A stretch of 43,527 bases of DNA from Thermoproteales archaeon (lineage in GTDB: Archaea; Thermoproteota; Thermoprotei; Thermofilales; Thermofilaceae): the NCBI GenBank assembly GCA_021163245.1, contig JAGGXB010000094.1:1-43527 (forward strand), given 5' to 3'. The first letter of the stretch is position 1. Each line of letters opens with the position of its first letter. The notes under the pieces were generated by a model. That model did no database searches. It was not told the origin of the DNA and saw nothing but the letters and a program-made list of their open reading frames with translations. Shown in pieces: positions 9,486-17,539 of this stretch. The position numbers and the translations under genes were made by a program.

Positions 9486-10026
9486 ACATTTTCCACCAAT
9501 CTAAAATATCATTTAAGGTAACCAAACTAATGAGATTTACACCAAAATTTAAAAGATTCTCCATTGCACCCTCCTCTCTATCAACTACAACCAAAGCCTC
9601 CTTGATAAGACAGCCCTCATCCCTTAAAAATAACACAGCATCTTTTATAGAATTACCAGTAGTAGCTACGTCATCGATAACTAAAACATCTTTACATAAA
9701 CTCACATCTCCTTCTATCCGTTTTCTCCTACCATAAGACTTCTCTTTTTTTCTTACATAAATAAAAGGCTTCCCCAACAAAAACGCTACAACAGAAGACA
9801 AAGGTAACCCTCCAGTTGGCACACCACATATACAATCAATATCTTTTACTTTTACAACATTAACGAGAGAATAGACGATTTTTTTGAAATTGTCAGGATG
9901 AGAATAAAGGAGCCTCAAATCAATATACACATTACTTTCTCTACCAGAACTTAAAATAAATTTACCAAATTTCAAACAACCCGATGCATATATAGCTTCT
10001 ATAATAGGCTTTTTATCTATATCCAT
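9466..10026 (-). CDS. pyrE: Orotate phosphoribosyltransferase
   Basis: A 186-residue type I phosphoribosyltransferase that makes OMP from orotate and PRPP. The PRPP-binding motif VLVIDDVATTGNS spans about 114-126. Lys93 and Lys94 with the glycine/arginine-rich hood loop (KSYGRRKRIEGD) match the catalytic loop of OPRTases. It overlaps pyrF by 10 nt and pyrB by 20 nt, forming a tightly coupled operon. The PRPP it needs could be made by the prs gene at 17.5 kb in this window. Confidence 0.93.
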   Translation of the reverse strand: MDIDKKPIIEAIYASGCLKFGKFILSSGRESNVYIDLRLLYSHPDNFKKIVYSLVNVVKVKDIDCICGVPTGGLPLSSVVAFLLGKPFIYVRKKEKSYGRRKRIEGDVSLCKDVLVIDDVATTGNSIKDAVLFLRDEGCLIKEALVVVDREEGAMENLLNFGVNLISLVTLNDILDWWKMYGKSKK

Positions 10027-10694
10027 CTCCTCTCACCTTTTAAAATTTCAAAAACTTTTTCTCTCGGATTTGAACTCCAAGTAATAGCCCTACCAATAAT
10101 TTCAAAATCAGCTCCATTTTTTAATGCCTCACCGTAACATCCTCCTTGAATTCCTATTCCAGGACTCAATATGTCAACTTTAGGCATTCTTTTATTGATA
10201 ATATCCATTATCTCTTTATTTTTAGCTCCTACAACAACCCCATCTAAATCACTCTTTATAGCCTCGTTCAGTAACCTCTTAAAATTCTCTTTAAAAAAAT
10301 ATGCCTCCTTATGACTCATATAAACAACACCTATAATATCAGTCATAATATCTTTTCGAATTTTAGGGATACCTCCCTGAAATAAATGAGTGATTACTCC
10401 ATTAAATCCTAAGCTAGAAATCTTATTTATCTCAAGTAAGACTATCTCAGGAATATCTGCAAGCTTAAAATCAGCCAGAAAATAGATTCCGCCTTGAAAA
10501 GTATTTATAATTTCCTTTATTTTCCCTACACCATAGGTTAATAAGAAAGGTAAACCTATTTTTACACCTACTATAAGATCTGCGACCTCAGAGATTAAAG
10601 TCTCTGGTTTTTTATTATTAAGAACAGAGTCTATCGCCATTATAATTCTAGAATTTTTTCTATTGGCTATCTCCCATGCTTTAACCAATGTCAT
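10017..10694 (-). CDS. pyrF: Orotidine 5'-phosphate decarboxylase
   Basis: A 225-residue OMP decarboxylase, the final step to UMP. The catalytic Lys-Asp-Lys-Asp tetrad is visible as Lys45 with Asp75, Lys77 and Asp80 in LADFKLADIPE. The phosphate loop contains SPGIGIQGG, and the barrel starts with MAIDS (Asp22). It is the first gene of the pyr operon. The upstream 170 nt hold AT-rich TATA-like runs around 10730-10745, but I cannot choose one promoter with confidence. Start ATG 10694 is the only methionine before the conserved first strand. Confidence 0.93.
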   Translation of the reverse strand: MTLVKAWEIANRKNSRIIMAIDSVLNNKKPETLISEVADLIVGVKIGLPFLLTYGVGKIKEIINTFQGGIYFLADFKLADIPEIVLLEINKISSLGFNGVITHLFQGGIPKIRKDIMTDIIGVVYMSHKEAYFFKENFKRLLNEAIKSDLDGVVVGAKNKEIMDIINKRMPKVDILSPGIGIQGGCYGEALKNGADFEIIGRAITWSSNPREKVFEILKGERRWI

Positions 10695-10869
10695 GAGCCC
10701 TTCTTAATAGTAATTAACTTCTAGATAATATTTTTGATGCTTATATTACTCTCCTTGTTAATCATCAATAAAAATAATTAGAGAAAGAAAGCAATAATTT
10801 ATATACATTACAGATTAACAAATAAATATAATCTATGTTTTTAGAAGCATAATAAACCATTTTTAAAAA

Positions 10870-10963
10870 GGGCCGGTAGCTCAGTGGGAGAGTACCCGCC
10901 TCGCATGATTTTATAATCCGAGTACGCGGGGGGTCGCGGGTTCAAATCCCGCCCGGTCCACCA
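10870..10963 (+). tRNA. tRNA-Ala(CGC) with a 19-nt intron
   Basis: The cloverleaf is complete. The acceptor GGGCCGG (10870-10876) pairs with CCGGTCC (10953-10959). The D-stem is GCTC/GAGT, the anticodon stem CCCGC (10895-10899) with GCGGG (10926-10930), and the T-arm GCGGG-TTCAAAT-CCCGC. Removing 10906-10924 leaves the loop CTCGCAC with anticodon CGC. The intron lies after position 37. CTCG at 10900-10903 pairs with CGAG at 10919-10922 to form a relaxed bulge-helix-bulge for the splicing endonuclease. The discriminator is A10960, and CCA is encoded at 10961-10963. A TATA-like TTTATATA lies at 10798-10805. Confidence 0.95.
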
Positions 10964-10994
10964 CTCTGTTTTATAATACCTTAGTTTGAAAATA

Positions 10995-11180
10995 TCAGAC
11001 AGTAGGGGCCTCTTCATTAGCTTTTTTGACCTCTGAGAAGGACGTATTCATCATTACTAGTTTTTTATAAATTTCATTTTTATTTCTCCTAGACCTAGTG
11101 TATATTATAATTTTTCTATCTATTTCATCAACTTTAATATTTTTTATTTTGGAAAAAAAATTTAACCTTTTTTCTCTCAT
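10995..11180 (-). CDS. Small basic protein, probably the 3' part of a frameshifted gene
   Basis: This 61-residue frame (MREKRLNFFSKIKNI start) is lysine- and arginine-rich and of unknown family. A separate 38-codon frame starts at ATG 11248-11250, overlapping the upstream amidohydrolase stop as ATGA, and runs in another frame to 11134. The two frames cross at a run of eight A on the + strand (11153-11160, eight T in the mRNA). With seven bases in that run, a single protein of about 85 residues would be made (MKVYTGERKTPEGYYLVIVE..., then the present frame). GGAGG lies about 11 nt before the ATG at 11180, so separate translation is also possible. Confidence 0.45.
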   Translation of the reverse strand: MREKRLNFFSKIKNIKVDEIDRKIIIYTRSRRNKNEIYKKLVMMNTSFSEVKKANEEAPTV

Positions 11181-11250
11181 AACACTCGCCCTCCACTATT
11201 ACTAAGTAATATCCCTCAGGGGTCTTTCTTTCTCCTGTATAAACCTTCAT
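11134..11250 (-). CDS. Short ORF coupled to the amidohydrolase, 5' part of the same small gene
   Basis: A 38-codon frame opens with an ATG that shares four bases (ATGA) with the stop of the amidohydrolase gene. It encodes MKVYTGERKTPEGYYLVIVE followed by a basic stretch, and ends at TAA 11134. The overlap style matches genuine coupled genes elsewhere in this window. It runs into the homopolymer at 11153-11160, where a one-base difference would join it to the longer downstream frame. Function is unknown. Confidence 0.35.
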   Translation of the reverse strand: MKVYTGERKTPEGYYLVIVEGECYERKKVKFFFQNKKY

Positions 11251-12821
11251 CGATCATCCCTTTTATATACAATATTACCATTTACAATCGTTGCATACAC
11301 CCTCATTTTTAAAATATCACTCAAAGAATCTGGTAAAGTTAATCTATCAATAATTGTTAAATCTGCCACCATACCTTCCTCAATCTTATTATTTTTGAAA
11401 GTTCCACTTAAAACCTTCCCATTTACATATAGTTTTAAAGCCTCTTTAACGGTTAACGCTTCATTAGCACTTATCCCCCATATGTCTAAATGTTCTTTTT
11501 TTCCTCTATCAACAGCCGCATAAATACCAAGCCAGGGATTTAATGGTTCGACCGGAGCATCTGAAGAAGCCGCAGAAATACAAGAATTAATTATAGTCTT
11601 CAGAGGATATACCCACCTTGCCCTCTTACCTAATCTATCTACAACCCACCAATCAGTTAATATAAAATGAGGTTGGACACTTATAGCTAATCCCAATCTC
11701 CTAACTTTATCTAGTAAGTCGGGCGGTAATAGCGATGCATGTTCTATTCTTACTTTCTTCCCGACATACTTTCCTTTGAAAAATTTTTCAACTAAAGTAA
11801 CTACATATTCAATAGCCCTATCACCTATCGCATGAATCGCTAATTGCATATTTTTATTTGTAGATATTTTTAGGGCTTTATACAAATCTTCTTCTGATAT
11901 CGTTAATAATCCAAAAGTTGAAGGATCATCCTCATATGGCTTACGTAATGCAGCCGTTCTACCACCTAAACTTCCGTCGGATAAAACCTTGATTCCAACA
12001 ATCCGTACATTATGGCCTATATCTATCTCAGAATTAATTTCCTCAGCCAAGTTCAGCTCTAAATAGAGTTTAATTTTTATAGGGGATGGTATTTTTCTAA
12101 ACACCCTCTTATATAGATTCAGTTCTTCTCTTGTGACTGACATAGCATGAAGCTCCGTTAAACCATAACTTAAGGCTTCTTTAATGGCATTTAATAATGC
12201 TTTTTTCTTTTCTTTAAAGGAAGGCTCAGGAATCTTACTATATATTAGGTCCATAGCTTTTTCAAAAAATAATCCATTTAAATCTCCACTTTCATCTCTA
12301 CCAATTTTTCCACCCAATGGATCATTGACATTTTTATCTATTCCAGCTATCTCTAGTGCTTTTGTATTTACTACTATTACGTGACCACATACTCGAGTTA
12401 ATACCACAGGAACATCTGATACGACTTCATCGAGATCCCATCTAGTAGGATATCTCTTCTCTTTAAAATTTTCTTGATCCCATCCTCTACCGATAATCCA
12501 TCCAGATTTTTTTCTCCTATAAAAATCATATAATCTTTTCTTTAATTCTTCTATAGACATTGTACCACGCAAATCTAGATGCATTAGAGATAATGAATAC
12601 CCATAAAGATGCATGTGCGCATCAGCTAATCCTGGAATAACCATTCTTCCTTTAATATCCAAATAAGTATATTTTGAAGATATATTTTCTAGATTGGTGC
12701 CTTTACAAATCTTCTTAACAACACCATTTTCAATAATAATAGTATCTAATTCTTTATGTTCCCATATATTGGCGTTCGTTATGATAAGATTACCGTGTTT
12801 TTTAGACATATAAGTTATCAA
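11247..12821 (-). CDS. Metal-dependent amidohydrolase (YtcJ/amidohydro_3 type)
   Basis: A 524-residue amidohydrolase. The N-terminal beta-sandwich (NLIITNANIWEHKELDTIII...) leads into the metal motif ADAHMHLYGY. The family-typical IIGRGWDQENF, the GHVIVVNTKALEIAGI segment, the KVLSDGSLGGRTAAL strand and the HAIGDRAIEYV motif follow, then a late AAASSDAPV-like strand (SAASSDAPVEPLNPW) with the catalytic aspartate. These are hallmarks of the YtcJ-like group, whose substrates are mostly unassigned N-acyl or cyclic amides. MSKKHGN at codon 5 is an alternative start. It is divergent from trm5. Confidence 0.85.
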   Translation of the reverse strand: MITYMSKKHGNLIITNANIWEHKELDTIIIENGVVKKICKGTNLENISSKYTYLDIKGRMVIPGLADAHMHLYGYSLSLMHLDLRGTMSIEELKKRLYDFYRRKKSGWIIGRGWDQENFKEKRYPTRWDLDEVVSDVPVVLTRVCGHVIVVNTKALEIAGIDKNVNDPLGGKIGRDESGDLNGLFFEKAMDLIYSKIPEPSFKEKKKALLNAIKEALSYGLTELHAMSVTREELNLYKRVFRKIPSPIKIKLYLELNLAEEINSEIDIGHNVRIVGIKVLSDGSLGGRTAALRKPYEDDPSTFGLLTISEEDLYKALKISTNKNMQLAIHAIGDRAIEYVVTLVEKFFKGKYVGKKVRIEHASLLPPDLLDKVRRLGLAISVQPHFILTDWWVVDRLGKRARWVYPLKTIINSCISAASSDAPVEPLNPWLGIYAAVDRGKKEHLDIWGISANEALTVKEALKLYVNGKVLSGTFKNNKIEEGMVADLTIIDRLTLPDSLSDILKMRVYATIVNGNIVYKRDDR

Positions 12822-12897
12822 CCAATAATATGAAATTATTATATTTGAATAATATTATAATTTAAACTTTGATTAAATATTTATAAATACTGAAAAT

Positions 12898-13746
12898 ATG
12901 CACAGGTTAAGGGAAATATTAAAAGATAAATTGAATAAGGATGAGATTTCTCTTGTGCCTAGTAGTTTTGATATTATAGGTTCAAGGAACGGAGCTATTG
13001 CATTAATAGAAATACCTGATGAACTATATGAGAAACGGGAAATTATAGGAAATGCAATTCTTAAAATTCATAAAAATGTTAAAGCTGTATACTTAAAGAA
13101 ATCCTCACGTTATGGAATATATAGACTTAGGAAATTAGAACTTATAGCTGGAGAACAGCTAAGAGAAGTAGTTCATAAGGAACATGGTATATCTTTAAAA
13201 ATGGATGTAACTAAAGTATATTTCTCCCCTAGGGAAGCTACTGAAAGACTACGTATTGCATCACAAGTTAAAAAGGGAGAATGTGTTATGGTAATGTTTG
13301 CTGGCATAGGTCCTTATGCTTTAATGATAGCTAAAAAACAACCTTCGGTTAAAAGAGTTATAGCAATAGAAATCAATCCTGATGCATACAAATATTTGGT
13401 AGAAAATATAAAGACTAATAAAGTTGAAGAAAAGGTTTTGCCGGTTCTCGGTGATGTAAAGGATAAATCAAAAAAATGGTATGGATGTTGTGATCGTGTA
13501 GTTATGCCTCTACCTAAAGGTGCTTATTTGTTTCTAGATAATGCTTTTAATGTATTAAAGAAGAAAGAAGGTTATCTTCATTTTTATACTTGGTCTAAAG
13601 AAGAAGAATTATATGTAAAAGGTTATTTTGATTTAGAGAAAACAGCTATCCTTTATAATAGAAACATTAAGATAATAAATCTAAGGAAAGTACTGCCATA
13701 TGCGCCTCGGATATACAAAGTTTGTCTAGATGTAAAAATTTTTTAG
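12898..13746 (+). CDS. trm5: tRNA (guanine37-N1)-methyltransferase, Trm5 type
   Basis: A 282-residue class I SAM methyltransferase of the archaeal Trm5/Taw group, which methylates N1 of G37 in tRNA. Seen: the N-terminal domain with YGIYRLRKLELIAGE, the linker TKVYFSPREATERLRIA that is diagnostic for the Trm5 family, the SAM motif VMVMFAGIGPYAL, the acidic strand AIEINPDAYKYLVEN, and the catalytic-region motif VVMPLPKGAYLFL. The MPLP sequence stands where Trm5 enzymes have N(L/P)P, so a related wyosine-pathway specificity (Taw22) is possible. An AT-rich block with TATA-like TTTATAAAT lies just upstream, and the mRNA is probably leaderless or nearly so. Confidence 0.85.
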   Translation: MHRLREILKDKLNKDEISLVPSSFDIIGSRNGAIALIEIPDELYEKREIIGNAILKIHKNVKAVYLKKSSRYGIYRLRKLELIAGEQLREVVHKEHGISLKMDVTKVYFSPREATERLRIASQVKKGECVMVMFAGIGPYALMIAKKQPSVKRVIAIEINPDAYKYLVENIKTNKVEEKVLPVLGDVKDKSKKWYGCCDRVVMPLPKGAYLFLDNAFNVLKKKEGYLHFYTWSKEEELYVKGYFDLEKTAILYNRNIKIINLRKVLPYAPRIYKVCLDVKIF

Positions 13747-13816
13747 ATGTGTTTCTTAGAATAAAATAATAATATCGTATTTTGTTATATAAGATATACC
13801 TTTGAGGTTTTAAAAG

Positions 13817-15145
13817 ATGTATGATAAGTATAGACATATTTTCAGAAAGTATGACATTAGAGGAATTTTTGGTAAAGATCTAACACCTGAAATTGTTACT
13901 AGAATCGGTCTTGCAATTTCTCAATATGTCGACTCCAAATTCAGTGTAGGTGGAGATATAAGGAAGAGTACTGGAATCCTAAAAGACTCCCTAATAAATG
14001 GACTCGTTTATGGAAACCGGGATGTTCTAGATATAGGAATAGTGCCTATTGGTGTAGCTATTTATTCAACTTATCATATGGGATACGCTATGGCATATAT
14101 CACTGCCTCACATTTACCACAAGAATGGAATGGTATAAAACTTAGTAGACCCAACGGTGACTTACTGGTCGGTGATGATATAGTAAAAATAATGCAATTT
14201 TTTTATAATGAACACTTGATATCTAAAGAAAGTAGAAAAATTGGTAAAATTACTAAAAAAGATATCATGGACGAGTATAGAGATTTTATTCTTAACAATA
14301 TGAAAGGAGGTTCATTAAAAATAGTCGTCGATTGCGGCAATGGAGCAACATCTTTAATAGCTCCTCAACTACTCCGGGATTTTGGCTACACCGTATATAC
14401 TATAAATTGTGACATTGACTCAAGATTTCCAGCTAGAGGTTCTGAACCGCAACCAGAAAAAATAAGAATATTAAGTGAGGTAGTTACGACAATAAAAGCT
14501 GATTTTGGTGTAGCATTTGATGGTGATGGTGATAGAACATTATTTGTCGATGAGAAAGGAAATATCCTAAGTGCAGAACAAGCAGCTATAGTAATGTTAG
14601 AGGGAGGTATAATGGGAGACGTTGTTGCAAATGTTGAATGCTCCACAATACTCGAAAAATATGTTAAATATAAAGGAAACAAAATCTACAGAGTTCCAGT
14701 TGGTAGAACATTTATGATAAGAGAAATGCAGAAACATAATGCTGTTTTAGGGGTTGAAAGCAGTGGTCATTTTGTAGCATATAAAAATTTGAATATGGAT
14801 GATGGCATTGTTACACTGGTATATTTTGCACACGCATTATCTTCCCTTAATAAGCCTTTATCAAAAATAATTCCTCCTACACTTCCCTTCAAGAAGATTA
14901 AAATAGATGTTAAGAATGATAGGAAAAAATTCATAATAATGGAAAAATTGAAAAAGGAAATGATGGAAAAGTATGATAATATATCTCTTGTTGACGGAAT
15001 TAGAATAGATTTAGATGAGGGATGGATTTTGATTAGACCATCCAATACAGAGCCTGTAATAAGATTAACTATAGAAGCAAAAGACACTAAAACTCTAATA
15101 AAATTAGAAAATAGTTTTCTACAAGTAGTTAAAAAATATCTTTAA
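13817..15145 (+). CDS. Phosphomannomutase/phosphoglucomutase (alpha-D-phosphohexomutase)
   Basis: A 442-residue phosphohexomutase that moves phosphate between C1 and C6 of hexose phosphates (mannose or glucose). The four domains are marked by the phosphoserine loop TASHLPQEWNGIK (Ser98), the magnesium loop FDGDGDRTLF (about 235-244), the sugar-recognition loop GVESSGH, and the C-terminal phosphate-binding RPSNTEPVIRLTIEA. The usual TASHNP is TASHLP here; the serine and histidine are kept. The start is backed by GAGGTTTT upstream. It may feed nucleotide-sugar and glycan synthesis. Confidence 0.9.
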   Translation: MYDKYRHIFRKYDIRGIFGKDLTPEIVTRIGLAISQYVDSKFSVGGDIRKSTGILKDSLINGLVYGNRDVLDIGIVPIGVAIYSTYHMGYAMAYITASHLPQEWNGIKLSRPNGDLLVGDDIVKIMQFFYNEHLISKESRKIGKITKKDIMDEYRDFILNNMKGGSLKIVVDCGNGATSLIAPQLLRDFGYTVYTINCDIDSRFPARGSEPQPEKIRILSEVVTTIKADFGVAFDGDGDRTLFVDEKGNILSAEQAAIVMLEGGIMGDVVANVECSTILEKYVKYKGNKIYRVPVGRTFMIREMQKHNAVLGVESSGHFVAYKNLNMDDGIVTLVYFAHALSSLNKPLSKIIPPTLPFKKIKIDVKNDRKKFIIMEKLKKEMMEKYDNISLVDGIRIDLDEGWILIRPSNTEPVIRLTIEAKDTKTLIKLENSFLQVVKKYL

Positions 15146-15152
15146 TAGAATA

Positions 15153-16649
15153 TTATTTGTTATAGGAAGAAAAAATTGATACATATTCATTAAACCTATT
15201 TATCTTTCTTAGATAACTACCATACGTGTAGAGAGCCTTAGCTGCTTTTATTGCCCTCTCAGGAATTTTATATGACGGTATATTATTTTTATCAAAACAC
15301 TCTCTTTCTAACACTGCAACCTCGCTATAGCCTGTATCTACAGCTAAAACTGGCTTAATAAAATTATATTCTCGCACTTTATTAGCTATTTCTTCTGCTA
15401 ATTTTATCGGATCCCTAATCCCGGGAACTTGATGTAACGCTAATACAATAATCATATCAATCTCATTAGAACGAAGTAATACATCCAACGCTTCGATATA
15501 CATTTCAGTAGTGGCAGAACCCGTTAAATCAATCGGATTATCAATAGAAGAAAAGTAAGGTATTTTTCCAATTTCCCTTAGTTTGTCTAATTCTTCTTTC
15601 GTCTCACCTTTTAGTTGAGGAACATCTAGACCTATAATTTCAGCCATGTCCGTAGCCATAACACCCGCACCTCCACCATCTGTCACAATAGCGATCCTAT
15701 TCCCTTTTACAGGAGGAAGCATGTATAAGGCCTTTGCCACATCGAATAACTCTTCCATATCATAAACTCTTACAACGCCAGATCTTCTAAACGCCGCATC
15801 ATATATAGCATCTAAACCAGCTACAGCAGCAGTATGTGATGCTGCCGCTCTTGAACCCGCTCTTGTTCTTCCCGCTTTTAAAACAATAATGGGCTTAATA
15901 GCTGAAACTTTCCTAGCAATATCAATGAATTTTCTTCCATTTTCTATGCTTTCTAGATACATTATTATCACACGTGTTTTATCATCACTCATAAAGTATT
16001 CTAACAGATCTGCTTCATCCACATCTATCTTATTTCCATAGCTAACAAATGCAGATAATCCTATTCCTTCTCCCACCATATAATCCATTGCTACTGTCCC
16101 GAAGGCACCACTTTGAGAAATTAAAGCAACATAACCAGGTTTAGGCCTGGGTGTAGAAACTAACTTTGTACCATCAGAGAGTATTTTATAAACTGGTAAG
16201 AAAATAGTATCAACACCACTCCAGGGAGATAATACACCGATACAATTCGGTCCAATAATTCTAATCCCATACTCTCTACCTATTTTTAATACTTCTAGCT
16301 CTAACTCTTTATTGCCTATTTCGCTAAAACCAGCTGAAATTATTATGCTTGCTTTTACATCTTTTTCTCCGCATTCTGTTAAAACCTGTGGAACATATTT
16401 AGCAGGTACAACAATAATAGCAAGTTCAATTTTATCCTTAATTTCCTTTACTGAATGATAAACTTTTACACCAAGAAGTTCATTTGCTTTAGGATTTACA
16501 GGATATATCCTAGATTTCAAAATATTTTTCTTTTTGTTATCAAGCAACATTTTTAGAATTATATGACCCGGTTTATCTTCTTCTCTTGATGCTCCTATAA
16601 CAGCGATAGAATCAGGATTAAAAAAATAACTAATGCTATTCACTGTCAT
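15153..16649 (-). CDS. ADP-forming acyl-CoA synthetase, stand-alone alpha subunit
   Basis: A 498-residue protein with the alpha-subunit layout of acetate-CoA ligase (ADP-forming). A CoA-binding Rossmann domain (SIAVIGASREEDKPGH) comes first, then the succinyl-CoA-synthetase-like flavodoxin domain with the phosphohistidine motif ASHTAAVAG (His272) and a GGGAGVMATD strand. No ATP-grasp (beta) domain follows, and no beta-subunit gene is adjacent, so the partner must be elsewhere or the protein has another role. The fused paralogue at 31.6-33.7 kb has both parts. The enzyme would make ATP from acyl-CoAs during amino-acid or pyruvate fermentation. It is convergent with the phosphohexomutase. Confidence 0.87.
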   Translation of the reverse strand: MTVNSISYFFNPDSIAVIGASREEDKPGHIILKMLLDNKKKNILKSRIYPVNPKANELLGVKVYHSVKEIKDKIELAIIVVPAKYVPQVLTECGEKDVKASIIISAGFSEIGNKELELEVLKIGREYGIRIIGPNCIGVLSPWSGVDTIFLPVYKILSDGTKLVSTPRPKPGYVALISQSGAFGTVAMDYMVGEGIGLSAFVSYGNKIDVDEADLLEYFMSDDKTRVIIMYLESIENGRKFIDIARKVSAIKPIIVLKAGRTRAGSRAAASHTAAVAGLDAIYDAAFRRSGVVRVYDMEELFDVAKALYMLPPVKGNRIAIVTDGGGAGVMATDMAEIIGLDVPQLKGETKEELDKLREIGKIPYFSSIDNPIDLTGSATTEMYIEALDVLLRSNEIDMIIVLALHQVPGIRDPIKLAEEIANKVREYNFIKPVLAVDTGYSEVAVLERECFDKNNIPSYKIPERAIKAAKALYTYGSYLRKINRFNEYVSIFSSYNK

Positions 16650-16677
16650 ACCTACATCTTATTTAAAGTGGTAGTTA

Positions 16678-17460
16678 TTAATTATTTTCTTCAAGAGTAA
16701 GTATTACATATTGAGTCTTCCCTATGGATTCATCTATTTTAAACCATTTATAACCACCTTTATAGGGAAGACCATATATCAAAATCCATTGATTCGGCAT
16801 ATTAGTACCCTTAAAACGCACTGGTATCAGCTTCGAATCCAATCTTATCCAGAATTCTCCTTTATTTATCTTTACTTCCGTTAGATAAAAATTCTCGGAA
16901 GGTGTGTGTGTTTTATTGAAATCTATGGAAGCTGGATAAGCATATATTTTTACAGTAGTTAAATTTTTTATATTTGTCCTTCCTTTAAACTCTATTATTC
17001 TATCGGCTGGGATCTTTTTTATCAAGGGAACTAAGAATTCTCCCGAATTGTTAGTTATCATAACATATAACTCTAGATCCTCTTGAACATCAATTAGGAT
17101 ATATTTATTTTCCTGTCCTTCACTTACTCGAAATACAACTACTTTTATATTATCTTCCTTCCATGTTTTTTCTTCTAAAATATTTGTGTAATCACCCAAG
17201 CATACAATGATCTTTTCTTCACGTGTTGCTATTCTTAGATTATATTTGTTAGGATTATCTAGAATCTTATCTAATTCCTGTGATGAATTAAGCACATATC
17301 CTTTTGGGAAACTGCAAATTTTTTTATCTAGCTCTAAAACTTTGTATTTTAAATCATATGTTATTTTAGAAGTATATGACTGAATTCCTTGAATAAAAGA
17401 TACTATTATTATGATTCCGATTATTATGCCAATCTTATTTCTATCAAGCTCAGGCTTCAT
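16678..17460 (-). CDS. Membrane-anchored extracytoplasmic protein of unknown function
   Basis: A 260-residue protein with one hydrophobic segment at about residues 9-27 (IGIIIGIIIIVSFIQGIQSY), preceded by basic residues, acting as signal anchor. The rest is predicted to lie outside the membrane. It is beta-rich, with several NxS/T sequons (NSS, NNS, NLT, NKT) and two cysteines in the first half. I recognise no family. It is the upstream neighbour of the alpha-synthetase on the same strand (28-nt gap) and is divergent from prs across a palindromic intergenic region. Confidence 0.6.
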   Translation of the reverse strand: MKPELDRNKIGIIIGIIIIVSFIQGIQSYTSKITYDLKYKVLELDKKICSFPKGYVLNSSQELDKILDNPNKYNLRIATREEKIIVCLGDYTNILEEKTWKEDNIKVVVFRVSEGQENKYILIDVQEDLELYVMITNNSGEFLVPLIKKIPADRIIEFKGRTNIKNLTTVKIYAYPASIDFNKTHTPSENFYLTEVKINKGEFWIRLDSKLIPVRFKGTNMPNQWILIYGLPYKGGYKWFKIDESIGKTQYVILTLEENN

Positions 17461-17484
17461 AAGGATATCATTCCAGAAAAAGCA

Positions 17485-17504
17485 TTAACATTTATAAATG
17501 TTAA
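17485..17504. promoter_or_regulatory. Perfect 20-bp palindrome in a divergent promoter region
   Basis: Positions 17485-17504 form an exact inverted repeat (arms TTAACATTTA) whose centre TTTATAAA reads as a TATA box on both strands. It lies 24 bp from the start of the leftward membrane protein and 35 bp from the prs start. It could be a shared bidirectional TATA element or an operator for a dimeric regulator controlling both genes. A second TATA-like run (AATATATAATTTAAAAA) follows at 17511-17527. Confidence 0.45.
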
Positions 17505-17539
17505 CTTGAAAATATATAATTTAAAAATGGTGGTTTTCC

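Noticed and set aside
10700-10800. C/D box sRNA upstream of pyrF
   Set aside because: A TTGATGA-like C box exists on the minus strand (around 10760-10768) but no CTGA follows at a suitable distance.
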